A DNA stretch of 64,000 nt from Isoetes taiwanensis. Taxonomy: Eukaryota; Streptophyta; Lycopodiopsida; Isoetales; Isoetaceae. This document shows, piece after piece, positions 45,100 to 57,346 of this stretch. The first letter of the stretch is position 1. Each line of letters starts with the position of its first letter. Made by a program: the position numbers and the translations under genes. The notes under the pieces were generated by a model. That model did not search any database and had not been told where the DNA came from. It saw only the letters and a list, made by a program, of their open reading frames with translations. Where the stretch lies: the NCBI GenBank assembly GCA_021234155.1, contig JAJEKV010000021.1, positions 11,463,523 through 11,527,522 of the forward strand, read 5' to 3'.

Positions 45100-47230
45100 A
45101 GAGATACGATTTTTAGGCTGTTGATTTGCTGAGAATATCTCAACAACCAGAAGAACATAAAATGGCACGGCTAAAACAAGATAGATTCAAATAGGTTTTC
45201 ACATAGAAGACAATCTGAGTTACATGATGGTATAAACCAAAAACAATTTTAAACAAGTACCAAAAATTGCCCCACGAACTTTGGGTCTAAGCAAAAAATC
45301 TTACATGCATGCAATTAGAAGCGTCTGCCATGACTACCAAGTAATTAGAATAATCATTCAAACGTAGAATAGAAGTTAACCTAGAAACAAGGAATCCCTA
45401 CTTTATAACTATTACTCTTAGCTCTACACCAATCTCAAGTCATCCATACCTTGTAACTATTACTCTTAGCTCTACAACAATCTCAATCATCCAAATCTAA
45501 TTCACATCCGACATCTATTGTCCAAACAAAATATTTCTATGCATATTCTAAAACCTCATACATTGTCCCTAGGGTTTATAGTGGGCCTACCTTATAAGTT
45601 GATCCTTTATTGGAAATGGCATCCCCGCCTCCGTCAAAATGCATCCTAAAATGCCAACCGACGGCGATAACAAAAAATGCATGACGGGGCGGACAACGAG
45701 GCCATGAATTTTTGGTTATCAGCCGAGGCAAAGATAGATAACCACCTTATCAGGCTTATATGGGTGGAATAGTACTAATAACATTACGCCAATATTTATT
45801 ATGCACCAGTAATGATAACCAAAAAACAAGGACTCTCCTTTTACACACGAGTCTGATAAGAATAGATGAGGAATAGCCCCAAGCGAAAAGAAACCATAGC
45901 CGGGTTGAGCACCATTTGAACAAAGCAGCATCTTTCACAGCCATTAGATAGTAGAATAGAGGCATGGCAATGATGAACACGTCTCCATTATGGCTTGCGC
46001 TTCTTCTAGATCAACCAACTGCAATCATTTCCAGGGAACAACTTGGTGTTTAGCTTTCAGATGTTTGGCTGATCCAAAGTTTGTTGCTAGCATCATTGTC
46101 AACTTCATCTTATGATTTTGGTTGGGAACAAGGCTCTGCAGCAGAAGCCAAATATTTGTCTGCACACAACATTTTTGAATCATGCATATAAGTTGATATG
46201 GCTACCTTGGTATATAGCAATATAGCGAATAATCACCTCTTTGATGATGCCTGCAGGTCAATGGATAGAAAACAGGAGCTGGCTTGAATAGATCCAATTT
46301 AACAGCCACTAAAATAACTTCATTCTAGTGCATTGGGGCCTTCAAACTTAAAGGATATCAACTCACGTCATTTTTGCTATAAATCAACTTTATATTCAAG
46401 TTCCAGTTTGAGACCTGGGCTGAAAGTATATCAGACTGCAGAATATGGTTTTGCCACAGCTTACAGCAACAGAAACTGTTAGCAAATCATGCATTGTGAA
46501 CTGGTACCCTTGTAGCTTATGCCTAACATTGAATGCGTCAACACATCTGCAAAAGGCCAATTAAACCATATCACCAAAACCAATTAAATCATTTCCGCAA
46601 TCAGCTATGACATAATACTAGCAAGAAGGACAAGACAAGAGAATACAACGGCCAAGAATAATCCACATTGCATGTAGGGTGTATAAACTTTCATAACAAA
46701 TATTTGATCAAGTTATACAATCTTATGAAAAGAGAAAGAAAGAAAGATTTATAATGTCTACTGACCCGAAGGGTCTATGCAGTATTTGGAAACCTCATGA
46801 AACTCCTAGTCTTTTAATGCAGTACGAAATCCTATTCTAGGAAAAACTGAATCGAAATCTGTGTCGGCATGTTGAACTTGGTGGGAATAGCTCATTCACC
46901 ATACTGGCTGCTCTAAAATAGGCCCTAATATCAGCATTAGACATGTTTTCTGGGTCAGTACTATTGTTCCTTATTGAGTTCGATAAGCCTGTTCCTCTGG
47001 ATGAGAAACAATAAGTCTTATATTTGTTGATCTCGTATGCTTCTCCATTTTAACAAGGACCCAATTTCAATTCATCTAATTTCATATTTAATGCTTAATT
47101 TTCATGGAAAATAAATGGCTGTGGACTAGGAGATGAAACAACTGAAATTGAGATGAAGAAAAGAATACCTCTTAGTTCTTCGACCCTGCCTGCATAAGAT
47201 GGTGATGAACAATGAGCCTGCTTTACATCT
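45100..47230. other. Intergenic DNA 3' of the kinase gene
   Basis: No coding region recognised. A direct repeat 'taactattactcttagctctac' occurs at about 45407 and 45455. Part may be the kinase 3' UTR. Confidence 0.45.
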
Positions 47231-47252
47231 TCTAGGCCATGACAGAGTACCA

Positions 47253-49320
47253 TTACTTCACAAGCTTAAATCTTTCCAAGAAGCGATTCATTGTCAAGAT
47301 GGCTAAATCCCGATCCTCATCTCTGCAGAATTGCACCTCCCATGAAGTACCATTTCCTGAAATTGTACATGTTCTTAAGTCTGATTTTAAAATTTTTATT
47401 GGCGGGTCGGTAGCCATAGATTTGTTGAGAATGATTCTTTTGTTCAGGGGGCTACCTTTATCCCAAAATAGAAAGTAATCAGCTTTGTTAATGATGAGAG
47501 TGCCTTTCCTTTTTTGCCAAAAAGGAAATACTCCTTTACCAAGTTCTTTGATGCTGAAGCTAGCCTCTTCTTGCTTAAAATAATGCTCAATTCCCTGTTG
47601 CATTTTCTCATTAATGCATATCTTTTTCTCATAAACTTTTATCCACACTGGATTTTCTGGAACAAGATACTCTAGTGCAATTGTCTTATCAACATCATCA
47701 GCTGTTAAACGATAATCCAGGACTTTCGTATTTGATGGTTCAGCTAAACGAAGAATCTCAACTTCTGTGCTCCCATCTGTTCGTACCCACTTATATAGAG
47801 CCCGTACACTGGCTTCAACACTAAGTTTGCCACCAACAAAAGGGTTACCGCTCACAATAGGTCTTCCATCGTGCATGACAGTGGGCTTACTATTTTCCAC
47901 TTTGCCTGTACCGCTGCTTTCAGTTGAAACTACACAATATGAACTAGCCGGTTTTAGCAATTCTGTCTGCTGTATATGTTGCAATTGCTTCTCTATGGAA
48001 TCAAAAGTAGGGCGAAGTTCGTGATTATCATTACAACATTCACGGATAAGTTTTTCAAGTTCTTCTGGAATTCCTTCTGGAAAATTAATTGTTCTTGGGC
48101 TTAAATTTGGACGTGCATCTCTGTGGACAGATCCTCCAAGAATCTCACAACAAGTAATTCCAAAACTATATACATCTGCCTTTTTTGTTATAATTAGCTC
48201 CAAGAACTTCTGGGGCCATATAATTCGTTGTGCCTCTGTTAGATGTCATGTCTGAGAAATCGTTATGAAGAGTTCTTGCAGTGCCAAAGTCTGTCATTTT
48301 CACACTAATATGATCAGTGTCTATAATTTCATCAACAGAATTCTTTGAAAAGCTAACCAGAATATTCCTGGGTTTCAAATCTCTATGCATCAGATTTTTA
48401 TCATGTAAATATTTCATTGCCCGGACAACTTGAAGTATTATGCTCAAGCTAACAAAGAATGGCAATATCTTTTGCGGCCTCAACAGTTTTTGCAAGTCCA
48501 TTTTCATTAGTTCTATTACCAGACGCTTTGTGCCACGATGTTCTGAGCGTCCTATAGCCTGTAAAACATGGGGATCACAATCCTGAATTTCTGAAAATGC
48601 CTCTACCTCTGCTTCACAACTTAAGTCATCTTTCTCATATTCTTTTATTGCTATGTCTTCCTCCAACCATGTACCAGCATAAACCTTACCATATGCTCCT
48701 TTCCCAATTAGTTTACCAACCTGCAAATTTTCATGCTCTATCAACGGGATTGCACTTTTTCCTGTGTTCTTCAAGATTCTCAGTACATGCTGGGAGAATA
48801 TAGAAGACTGATCTTGCTGTGGTACACCACTTGTTCTCCGTTCGAGCTCACTTCTATCATGCTTAAAGGATTCAGTGTGATAGCTTTCTATATATTCTTT
48901 GTCACTCACTATCCTTTCTGCAATCCTTTCTAAAAGTGAGGACGATTGGCCCTTGCTTACATTTTTAAGAATCCAATCCTGCACAATATCTATGTATCTA
49001 TTGAGGTCTTCGTAGATAACCTGAAACTCTCGATCGTTGACTTGCCTTATACAATGCAACCTTTTATTCCAGTGCTCGAAAAGATCAAGTGTCCTATTAA
49101 GCAAGCGTATAATTTCCTTCAAGACTAGGCTTACTTCATTCACTTCTGAGTTAAATACTGATGTCCAGATAAAAAAGTATCCATCCACTTGCTTCCATCT
49201 GTAAAGCAAGCAGTGACACCGGTGAGAATTAATAGTTGCTGCTACCTCTTGAACCCTCTTGAACACTAAAGAAAATTCCTCCATCGGATTGAAACTCGTC
49301 CCTGACTCATAGTTGGCCAT
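47253..49320 (-). CDS. TKL-like protein kinase with helical N-terminus and PH-like C-terminus
   Basis: The start MANYESGTSFNPMEEF at 49320 opens an ~170-residue helical region (KRVQEVAATINSHRCHCLLY ... IVQDWILKNVS). The kinase domain has GKGAYGKVYAG (P-loop), IAIKEY (Lys), HRDLKPRN (catalytic loop), DFGTAR and APEVLG; all key residues are present. It ends with DVYSFGITCCEILGG and ECCNDNHELRPTFDSI. The C-terminal ~200 residues include KGTLIINKADYFLFWDKG and SWEVQFCRDEDRDLAILTMN, resembling a PH-like fold. A one-base excess in an A6 run (about 48180), after GANYN, breaks the frame within subdomain VIII-IX: a real mutation, an assembly error or polymorphism. The N-terminal helices recall plant MLKL-type HeLo domains, but I cannot confirm that. 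It is uninterrupted by introns and is the only near-intact host-type gene here. Confidence 0.85.
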
Positions 49321-49828
49321 ATCTCAAATGAAAAACTGAACGCCAACATCATAGACTTACTCCCCTAATTTCTGCCAACGTGCACTCATGCCGAACCATT
49401 GTCTGAGCAGTACTCAGAAGAGTTCGTCCTTCTCACTGAAAATAGCTAGAAATCATTTCATTCTGCAGCCTTTGAAAGGGATATAAATGTCCTCAAGGTA
49501 AGAAAGATTAGAGCCTGTGCAATGGTGATACTACAATACTATTCATGTTGCAAAACCCAATAGCCTTAAGACTCCGATACCATATGAAGCCAATGTGGGC
49601 AATGAAGTATTCCTTTATAATTAGGTTGAAAATGTAAACCTGATAACAGAATCTAGTGCCATGAAGAATTATAGGAAAACACTGATGGAGCTTAAATTCA
49701 GCCAAAGAAGTGGATGTAAGCACTTCCTAATGCTGAATTAACTATGCTAAGGGATTTGCTGAAGCTGTTGCCATAATGAATGAGGTCTACAAGTTAAATT
49801 ATCAACTTAAAACAAGTAATCCCCTTAC

Positions 49829-49930
49829 CGGAATGTAGCAGGCACAGAAATGAAGAAACGCAAGATGGATCCACCGCCGTGGCGAAAGAAAGCAGCAAAT
49901 CCGGCGGATCTAGAGGGAGGCAAAGTCCGG
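49829..49930 (-). other. Probable 5' UTR exon of the kinase gene
   Basis: On the minus strand a GC-richer segment ends GCTACATTCCG|GTAAGG, a good plant donor, about 510 bp upstream of the kinase ATG. An intron in the 5' UTR is common for plant kinases. The acceptor is not certain (TTTTTCATTTGAG just before the ATG is possible). Confidence 0.4.
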
Positions 49931-51490
49931 ATTTCCTTTAAGTATATTGATAGTAAACCTTGCATTTGAATATTATTAATTTCTGAGAGGCCAACCCTTT
50001 ATTTTGATAGCTATAGTCATAAACTGGTCAAGTTTGGCAAAGACTATGTACATTCCCCTAGAATCCTAGATCGCATGAACCCAACCAGGCCGTACCACGT
50101 GGCTTCTTTCTTTCCGCATGATTATTCTTTGGCATGTATCCTCCACCCTCCATGTTTAGCCTAGACAAGCAACATTCGGGTTCACGTGCAACAGTGGTCG
50201 GAGAGGGGCCGTTATACCCTTTGCAAATTGGTGATGGTTGGCGATGGTGGGCGTAAAAGGGCGTGGCATTTTACATGATGGTGAAGGCTGCTATGGTGCA
50301 TGTGAATCCAGCCTTAGAAATGCAAAACATGGCGTTATGCTTGGTACTTTTCGTGAGCAGGGGCCTTGACCCCTTCAAAAGTCTCGACGGCACTTCAACA
50401 CTTGGCATCACTCATGACTTCGCCACTCGTGATGCCTCGTCTGGCAACGCTGCCTCAACTTTTTATGGGGCGTAAAGACCCTCCCCATGAAAATTACCTA
50501 GTACTTTGCCATTTTTCCTCGCAGGTTCCATGGGGGTTTTGGAGCAAGAGAGCATTGTCAATCCAGTGTTCGAAATTGGCAAGCAATAAGGCATATAACA
50601 CCCTATTCCTCCTGCAGGGCACCTCCTATTCAACATTCGGATAATAAACTAACTAAATTCAATAATCCTGCATAAATGCCCAAAAGAAATTGCTGATGAC
50701 TGTTACATTCTCACCTCACATTAGCGAGATGGGCACTAGTGTTAAGTAAAAAAAAAAGAGAGAGATTAACCTTACATTTCATTTTACAAAAGATATTATG
50801 CCTAATTCTTGTTAAATCGAAGAGTCTTACAAAATATGGTATTGGATTGGACTTTCTCTTGTTAATTTTCAAGCCGTAAGACTTTGTCATGTCTGTCTGT
50901 CTGTTCGTCCATCCATCCTATTTGAAGAAGGATATTTTCCCTTGTGTTTATTATACATAGATAGGTGTCTATACGACAAGTTTAATATGTACATATGTAT
51001 TGTTTTCATCTATCTATCTAGAATGTCATCAAATCTAAAATGGTACAAATGCTTGTCTTGAATGGAACGTCTATCACAACTCATACTAGGACGAATTTTG
51101 TTGTGTTTTTGGTAGAATTAATGCAAAATTTCTTTCATGATCCCTACTTTCTTCTCCTTCTATATTTTCAAGAAAAAGAAAAGAGAGAAGGGATGGGGTG
51201 TCTTTAGCATATGGGATATTGAATGGTATGTCGTAAATTATTGACTTGATCACTTGCCTCATTTGTGGGAACCCCTTGATATCTAGTGCCTCATATTGAG
51301 GAACCCAAAAATAGCATCCACTTAGAAGTGTAATGCTCGAACTCAAGACCTCTTTGTAAATACTAGACTTACACTTGACAAGAGAATTTTGAGTAAAGTA
51401 CAAAATTTATGCCAAGTTATGACTGCCTACTTATGGCAATCGAGGTTGTGCTTAAACTTTCTACAAGAGTATTTCCATATTGATACATTC
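49931..51490. other. Intergenic DNA
   Basis: No coding region supported. There is a short AG-rich stretch at 50750-50766. Part presumably holds the kinase promoter, but no element can be named. Confidence 0.4.
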
Positions 51491-51539
51491 AAGTGCAAAT
51501 GAAAATATTAGATAATGTCTCAAACAAATGTAAAGTCCT

Positions 51540-52119
51540 AGTTCTCACACGAATCCTTCTTTGCCATCAACGCTACCTGCATACCCACTTGCCCATGAAA
51601 AGGCGCAGACTCATTGCCTCCATTCGCACAGGGGCACATCATCTTCGAATTGAGACGGGCAGATGGATTGGTGAGCCACGCCAGGACAGGCTTTGTCAAT
51701 GCTGCCAAATGGGAGTCATTGAGGATGAATCTCATACCCTTCAAAGTTTGTCAGCATATGATCAAATCCGGACGCGCTATGCTGAGTTGGTCAGGCCTGG
51801 CCAGCCGTTACATGTGACATTGAGCACAGCATTCGTACGGGTGCTGGGATCATACCTTCAGGAGGTTATGGACATGCGAGATCAGCTATGTCCTCGGGCA
51901 CACACTTGACATGTATATATATATTTATTTCATGATGATGTATACTTGTACAGTTTGACAGCATTCTTATTACTGCCACGGTTTTTCCCTCGAAAACCCT
52001 TCGGAACGGGGGTTTTTTAACCCGGACAGTAATAAGTTTGTTGCACTCCTTCTGGATCCCATAGGCCGATTGGTCTCAGTGGACGATAAAAAATCATTCT
52101 TATTCTTATTCTTATTCAT
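51540..52119 (+). mobile_element. LINE copy 5, C-terminal stub with ATTCTT tail
   Basis: Severely 5'-truncated LINE. An intact frame (to 51909) encodes RLIASIRTGAHHLRIETGRW, then CQCCQMGVIEDESHT (the C-x2-C...H zinc segment), RYAELVRPGQPLHVTLSTAF and LGSYLQEVMDMRDQLCP. The 3' UTR has a perfect 10-bp outer stem CTTATTACTG (51966-51975)/CAGTAATAAG (52027-52036), a second hairpin GGCC-gatt-GGTC (52064-52075), CAGTGGACGATAAAAAA and the tail at 52093-52119. Confidence 0.88.
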
Positions 52120-53940
52120 AAAATTCAACTCATTTTCGGATTTCAGTTGCTCCACTAACCTCGGCTCTTCACTTAATCGTTACATGCACTTAGTGTTAGC
52201 CATCTTGACTAAGGAGGTTTATAGTTTGCATATGCAAAAAGGCTTGGCCAACAATAAAATAGATAGTAGAATTTATGACATAAGATCCCACATAATGGAG
52301 TGTTAAACTACTATAATTATGACAAGAATAACCAATAAAAGAACCAACAGATCAAAGACGGAGACATCAAACAGTAATTACACAAATTTTGGGTCAATGG
52401 GAAGCCCTGTTAGCCTACAACCCATGCGTGTAATGGAGAAATGCCCAACAAATAGCAAGAATGTAATATCCAAGGTTGGAAGAGCACTTAAAATTGAAAG
52501 AGAGAGTTGACACAATGTCCTTGTTGGAGACTATGCCCAATATTAAATATTTCAAAACATGGCATTTAGTCAAATGAGAACTTGAATTGGAGCAACTCGA
52601 GCAATTGAACCTGGAATTTCGACCCTAGAAATATCAAATGCCAAATGAACAAGATATAAGTTACTATATAATATGCATGGGAGTATTCTTTATGTGTACT
52701 CCAGAAGGGCGAGGGAAATAACATAATTGCTTGTGCCATTGAAGACAAGGTTTCCTTGCCATCTACTCCAATATTATTCATCTAAAGATCTAACTAAATA
52801 AACTATCAAACTAATACTTGTTGTTTAGCAATTTGTTCATCACTTTTATTCCCTTGCAATTGCTCCGTACATGACATGGCGTTGCCCATCTATGTTAATG
52901 TAGATCAAGAATTTAGCAAGCAAGATGAACATAAGATGAATAGATAATAATTGCAACAAACATGACAACACATGGAATAAGGAATAGAATAAATGCTACA
53001 ATAACTAGCACTCTTACCATGCTCGACTCTCTCGCTCTCATGATGCCGAACTGGTATGATTTATCACTATCTTGCAATTTCGGCCTATTTCTTATCAAAT
53101 TTGTGGCCAAATTCGATCTGTTTAAACTTACAAACATGAGCTCTCCTCAATACACATGATTTGGTCCATGTCTCTGCCGATCTTCAAGTTTTTTAATCTT
53201 AAAATACGACCTAATTATCATATTCATGTTATACAAACATTAGCCCTTAGATAGGTCTAAAAGTAACACAAAAAATTACGAATATGTCTTGAATTTGAAC
53301 CTATTTCACAAGATGACATTTAATGTAATTGATTGAGGGAAGGGCCCAATAAACAATGTTGTGCATCTCATAGACTTTCTAAGTGGACTAGAAAATTGCC
53401 CATGGTTGAAATGCTAGCTAATCGATCCACATGACCTTCAAATGTAACTCTTTTAACATCCTTCAGATCCCGCAAAACTTTGCATGAACTGGTTGGTTCC
53501 TAGTTCACAGGGCAGATATCAGATAGGATAATTCGATGCGAAAAGCGGATGTGCCGGTCTGTGCCATACAGGATCTTGGTTAACTGGATGATGGAGCCAT
53601 GAGGTGCCATTCTGTATTTTGGTTTCAATCCATATTTCTCAAAATTGAACTATAAGAGATGGTAGTTCTACCCTAAGCTGGTGATGCCAGCTGCTTGATA
53701 GGATTCCTTATTCTTACTCAGGTAATGCTTTTCTACATTATGGAGAGCTTGTACATCTTCAAGATTTTAAAAAATATTCTGGCTTTTGCATTCAAAGTCG
53801 GGGGTAATATGACAGAGGTGCATTTTGTTTTTGTTTTTTTAATGCAGGACCAAGCACCATGTGCTTACTTGAACTACAATTTTGTGCAGAAGTTATCTAG
53901 ATCAAGATGTAGCGAGCATGCACAATAGGGAAAGAAATAT
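52120..53940. other. Intergenic DNA
   Basis: AT-rich, with no supported coding region or repeat family. Confidence 0.4.
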
Positions 53941-53944
53941 GTAT

Positions 53945-54125
53945 ATATATCAGGCAAGTGCCCAAGAACCGAGTTGATCCTGGCGATCCATGACCTCTTG
54001 AAGGCATGATCACAGCATCTACACTGAGGCCGTGCTCAATATCTCATGCAGGGGCTGGCCAGGCCGGACCAGCTCAGCATAGCGTATGTGAATATCATCA
54101 TATGTTGGACAGCTCTGAAGGGTGT
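53945..54125 (-). pseudogene. LINE copy 6, C-terminal remnant
   Basis: The minus strand encodes IRYAELVRPGQPLHEILSTA and CLQEVMDRQDQLGSWAL, closely similar to the end of LINE copy 5. It is cut at 54125, where the gypsy LTR begins. The 3' UTR hairpins are absent; sequence stops near the end of the ORF. Confidence 0.75.
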
Positions 54126-55491
54126 TGTGACGCTCCCAGAATCTATATGATGCTCCCATCGTACAAATACTGGGAATTTCCCTCCTGTGGCGACTACATC
54201 ACCATGAAAAGGCCCTCCGTCTAACTCGGACCGCTTGGGATGGCCAAGTGTCCGGGTGAGGAACACGGAGGTGTCATTCGTCCCATGTCCTCTATGGGAA
54301 TCCCATACAGTGGAAGCGTACATACATGTTAGCATCTAGCAATCATACACAAAATAATATACTACCATAAAGGGTGGCCTATCCATCATCATATAAATAA
54401 TAATACAAAGACAAGATAGGATAACTAATATACCATAAATGAAGCTCTACACCGAGCTCAGACTCTAGGGGGTCAACTGACGGTCAGGGCCTTCAGATAA
54501 CAACAGATGAAGATATAACATGGCATTGGCTAGCATAGAACAATGGCTAGTGTAGTCCACTCCATCCGCCCCTCCTGTGCACACTTTGCAGATAGGCTGA
54601 AACATGTTATGGCGTGATTGTAGCTTTCCAGACACACAATATCATGGAATCACCCTATGAGACTACTCCGGATTACATCTCCCCAGTCCGATGAGGCAGG
54701 TTAGGGAGGCGTCCCCTCCCCGGGCATAATGGATCCCTGGGCATGCTAGAGGATACGTGCCACATCAGCAGCCCCTGCATCCGTACCCGAATTACCCCCT
54801 TAAATCTAACGGCTGGCTCACCGCGCCCGTTAAAGCCCAGGACATCCCTATAGGCATGTATCCTGCGACCCAGGGGGTGTCAGATCCATACGCGGCTCCT
54901 TCAGTGACCGATTTATCTGGTGCTGAATCACAACATAACATCCACAACCAGGTGGGCTCTTGTACACATGTCGCATTTATTGGGTCTTAAGGGTTCTAGC
55001 TAGAGACACGTCTACTATTAGGAAGCTTTCAGGTGTCTACCCACTCTTGACCCCAGACGCACAAGAAGAACAAAAAGAGAAAACATAAACATAAGCAAAG
55101 TATCCATCCTCATCTTAACAGTATATAATAGAGAAGTTAACCATCCATCTAATCATACAAGGGTTAGCTGAAGCAAGAACTATCTAGAAACTAACCGATC
55201 TCTTGGCTAGAACCATTATCACAAAAGGTTCCATTCTTCAAGTCTGGCAAGTTTCCCCCTGGCCAATCGATTTGGGCCAGGTGGCTCTCCCTAATTAGCT
55301 AATGTTACTAATTAATAAGATTAATTAGTCTAATTAGGTTATTTAACTTACTAACAACTTAACATGTAGCTAATAAAATCCCCTTTAGGTTAACCCAAGT
55401 TATCTCCTAATGACCTATAAGGGTTTACTTATACCCTGGTGACGTGTCATAATATGTATATGTATACCATATAAATATGTGGAACGTTACA
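54126..55491 (-). mobile_element. Ty3/gypsy 3' LTR (minus orientation)
   Basis: Minus-strand ends are TGTAACGTTCCAC and GGGAGCGTCACA. It is homologous throughout to the LTR at 58365-59476, with shared landmarks 'ggaggtgtcattcgtccca', 'cctcctgtgcacactttgca' and 'cggaagcgtacataca'. It is 1366 bp against 1112 bp there. A polypurine tract abuts its internal side, so this is the 3' LTR of an element whose body is missing beyond about 55530. Confidence 0.85.
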
Positions 55492-55505
55492 TTCTCCTCC
55501 CCTTG
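55492..55505 (-). promoter_or_regulatory. Polypurine tract of the gypsy element
   Basis: On the minus strand AAGGGGAGGAGAA directly precedes the LTR TGTAACG. With GAGGACAACATTATTCC just upstream, this is the usual plant gypsy plus-strand priming site. Confidence 0.8.
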
Positions 55506-55589
55506 GAATAATGTTGTCCTCAGCATTGGGGTTAGATTAGTAAGAAATAATTAAGTGCATCAATGAAAGCATTTCCTAGAGGAGCCTTA

Positions 55590-56350
55590 GGCTGGAGACC
55601 AAGCTGAATTATCTGGTTATGGATGCATCTGCCGATCTATAACACATGAACATCCACATGTGTTTAATATATTCAAAAGTGTAACTTTATCTCCCTTTAT
55701 CTCTTCAGTATCCATGTTTCAGAACATTGTCGTGCAGGGTAGCCTCTATCATCTTGCACATATCCTGAAAGCATTACATCCCACAATACAACATCTTGAT
55801 TTGGCACTTTGTTGAAAACTCTGCTTGCCTCTCAAATTCAGCATACATATTGACAGGGACAGTTGCAACAAGAGTATCAGATTTCAATCCATCCTCAATT
55901 ACCTGTTCATGAATCTACCCGGCTGCCTCTATGTTGCCACATACGTTCAATACATTCAAATATATGACTTTGCTTGGGCCCCTGTGCTGCACTTTATCAA
56001 AATATTGGAGTGCAAGTATGAAGTTACTGTTTTGAACAAATTCTTTTATCATTGCATTCCAAAACACCACATCTCAAACTGACAAGCTATCAAAAGGCTT
56101 AAATGCTTCCTTCTTGCATACAAGCCAATAAGCGTGCTTCCTCCAACAACATAAGAACATAAACCATTATCCAGAATTTGCTCATGCATGCACCTACCCT
56201 GCTCCATTAAACCTATTCTGCTACATGTTAACAGTAATGAATAAGTGATTAATCTCCCAGAACATATACAAATGATATTATGCTTGTACACATCATCAAT
56301 CCATGTCAAAGGACATGATGATATGGAATGTGTCCATTCATGAAGAGACG
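55590..56350 (-). pseudogene. PPR protein fragment
   Basis: Pentatricopeptide repeat proteins bind organellar RNAs. The minus strand gives LLTCSRIGLMEQGRCMHEQI, then GLCSYVVGGSTLIGLYARRK, and after frame shifts NVLNVCGNIEAAG with HEQVIEDGLKSDTLVATVPV and NMYAEFERQA. The 'C...G....G...H...I..G' spacing is of the PLS type. Many stops, no start and no E/DYW tail, so it is a decayed copy. Confidence 0.7.
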
Positions 56351-56463
56351 CCATTCACATCTCTTCACACACTATGTAAAGCCACAATCTAGGCTACTTG
56401 GATTATCTCAAATCAAATACAATTTTCCGCAGAATTCTGTTTCATTACATGGTATCAGAGCCT
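56330..56463 (+). mobile_element. LTR end plus primer-binding site of another retroelement
   Basis: 'tctgtttcattaca' (an LTR-type CA end) is immediately followed by TGGTATCAGAGCC (56451-56463), the tRNA-iMet PBS. Only a short stretch upstream can be LTR, because the PPR remnant ends near 56350, so it is a small LTR (TRIM-like) or a truncated one. Confidence 0.6.
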
Positions 56464-56589
56464 CATTAAAGGATAAAGACGTTGAGGGCTGCCTTGTAGA
56501 GCAGCCCAAGCAATCCAAACAATGGAAGCAAACGGTTGTTGATATATTCTCAACAAATCAACAGCTTAAAAATCGTATCTCTTGTTGTT

Positions 56590-57212
56590 TCTTTATGTTT
56601 GCAGATTTTGAGAATCACATCCTATGAAATACCATTAGGTCCAAAATAGCTGGCTTGTTTGCAACATTGACTTGATAAGATGAAATTTCATTTAGAGCCT
56701 GCAAATATGCATCAAAAATAGCAATATACAAATACAGTAGTTTATTTACTTCAAAAATTATTGTTGATGCAAATTTGGTTCCTTTATAGCAGTCTATTTA
56801 TGTCAAGTATCAATTCCCATGATGAACATGCCAATATCCTTTACGTCAGTTGTGCTTAATCAGGTGATGACTGGTACAAGCAAATGATTGAAATTGGTGT
56901 CATAAAGCTAAGAGAAATATGCAGAATTAGAGAAAAGTGTACTTGTATATGGACAAATTGGCAGATGAGTGAAATATTATGGAAGCTATGTGGATTTAAA
57001 AGATGATAAATATGTGGTTCTAGCGATCTTGTAGCAAATTCCAAGTATTTAATCTTGCTTTAAGAATGATGAATGATGCAAAATGCAAATAGGACGATGG
57101 TACAATTCAATTTCAATAAATAGGACCAGAGAAAGCATTTTACATGGTATATGCAGATTGGCTCAGAATCAAAATACATATTAACTCGCCACATTGCGCA
57201 AGATATAAGTTT
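56590..57212 (-). repeat. Inverted duplication, right arm
   Basis: Reverse complement of 44475-45095 with few differences. Its 3' side (57215 onward) diverges. Confidence 0.9.
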
Positions 57213-57346
57213 CCTCCTTGATGGTCAGGTAAACAAAAGTTGTACAATGAAAAGCAGTTTCCTTCTTGATGGTCAGGTAAACAAAGGTTGTAGGGACTTC
57301 ATAAAGCGACATATAGGCAAGATGCCTTGAGAATATTATCTTATAT

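Noticed and set aside
48170-48190. Programmed frameshift in the kinase
   Set aside because: A6 is slippery in principle, but kinases are not known to use this and an indel is simpler.
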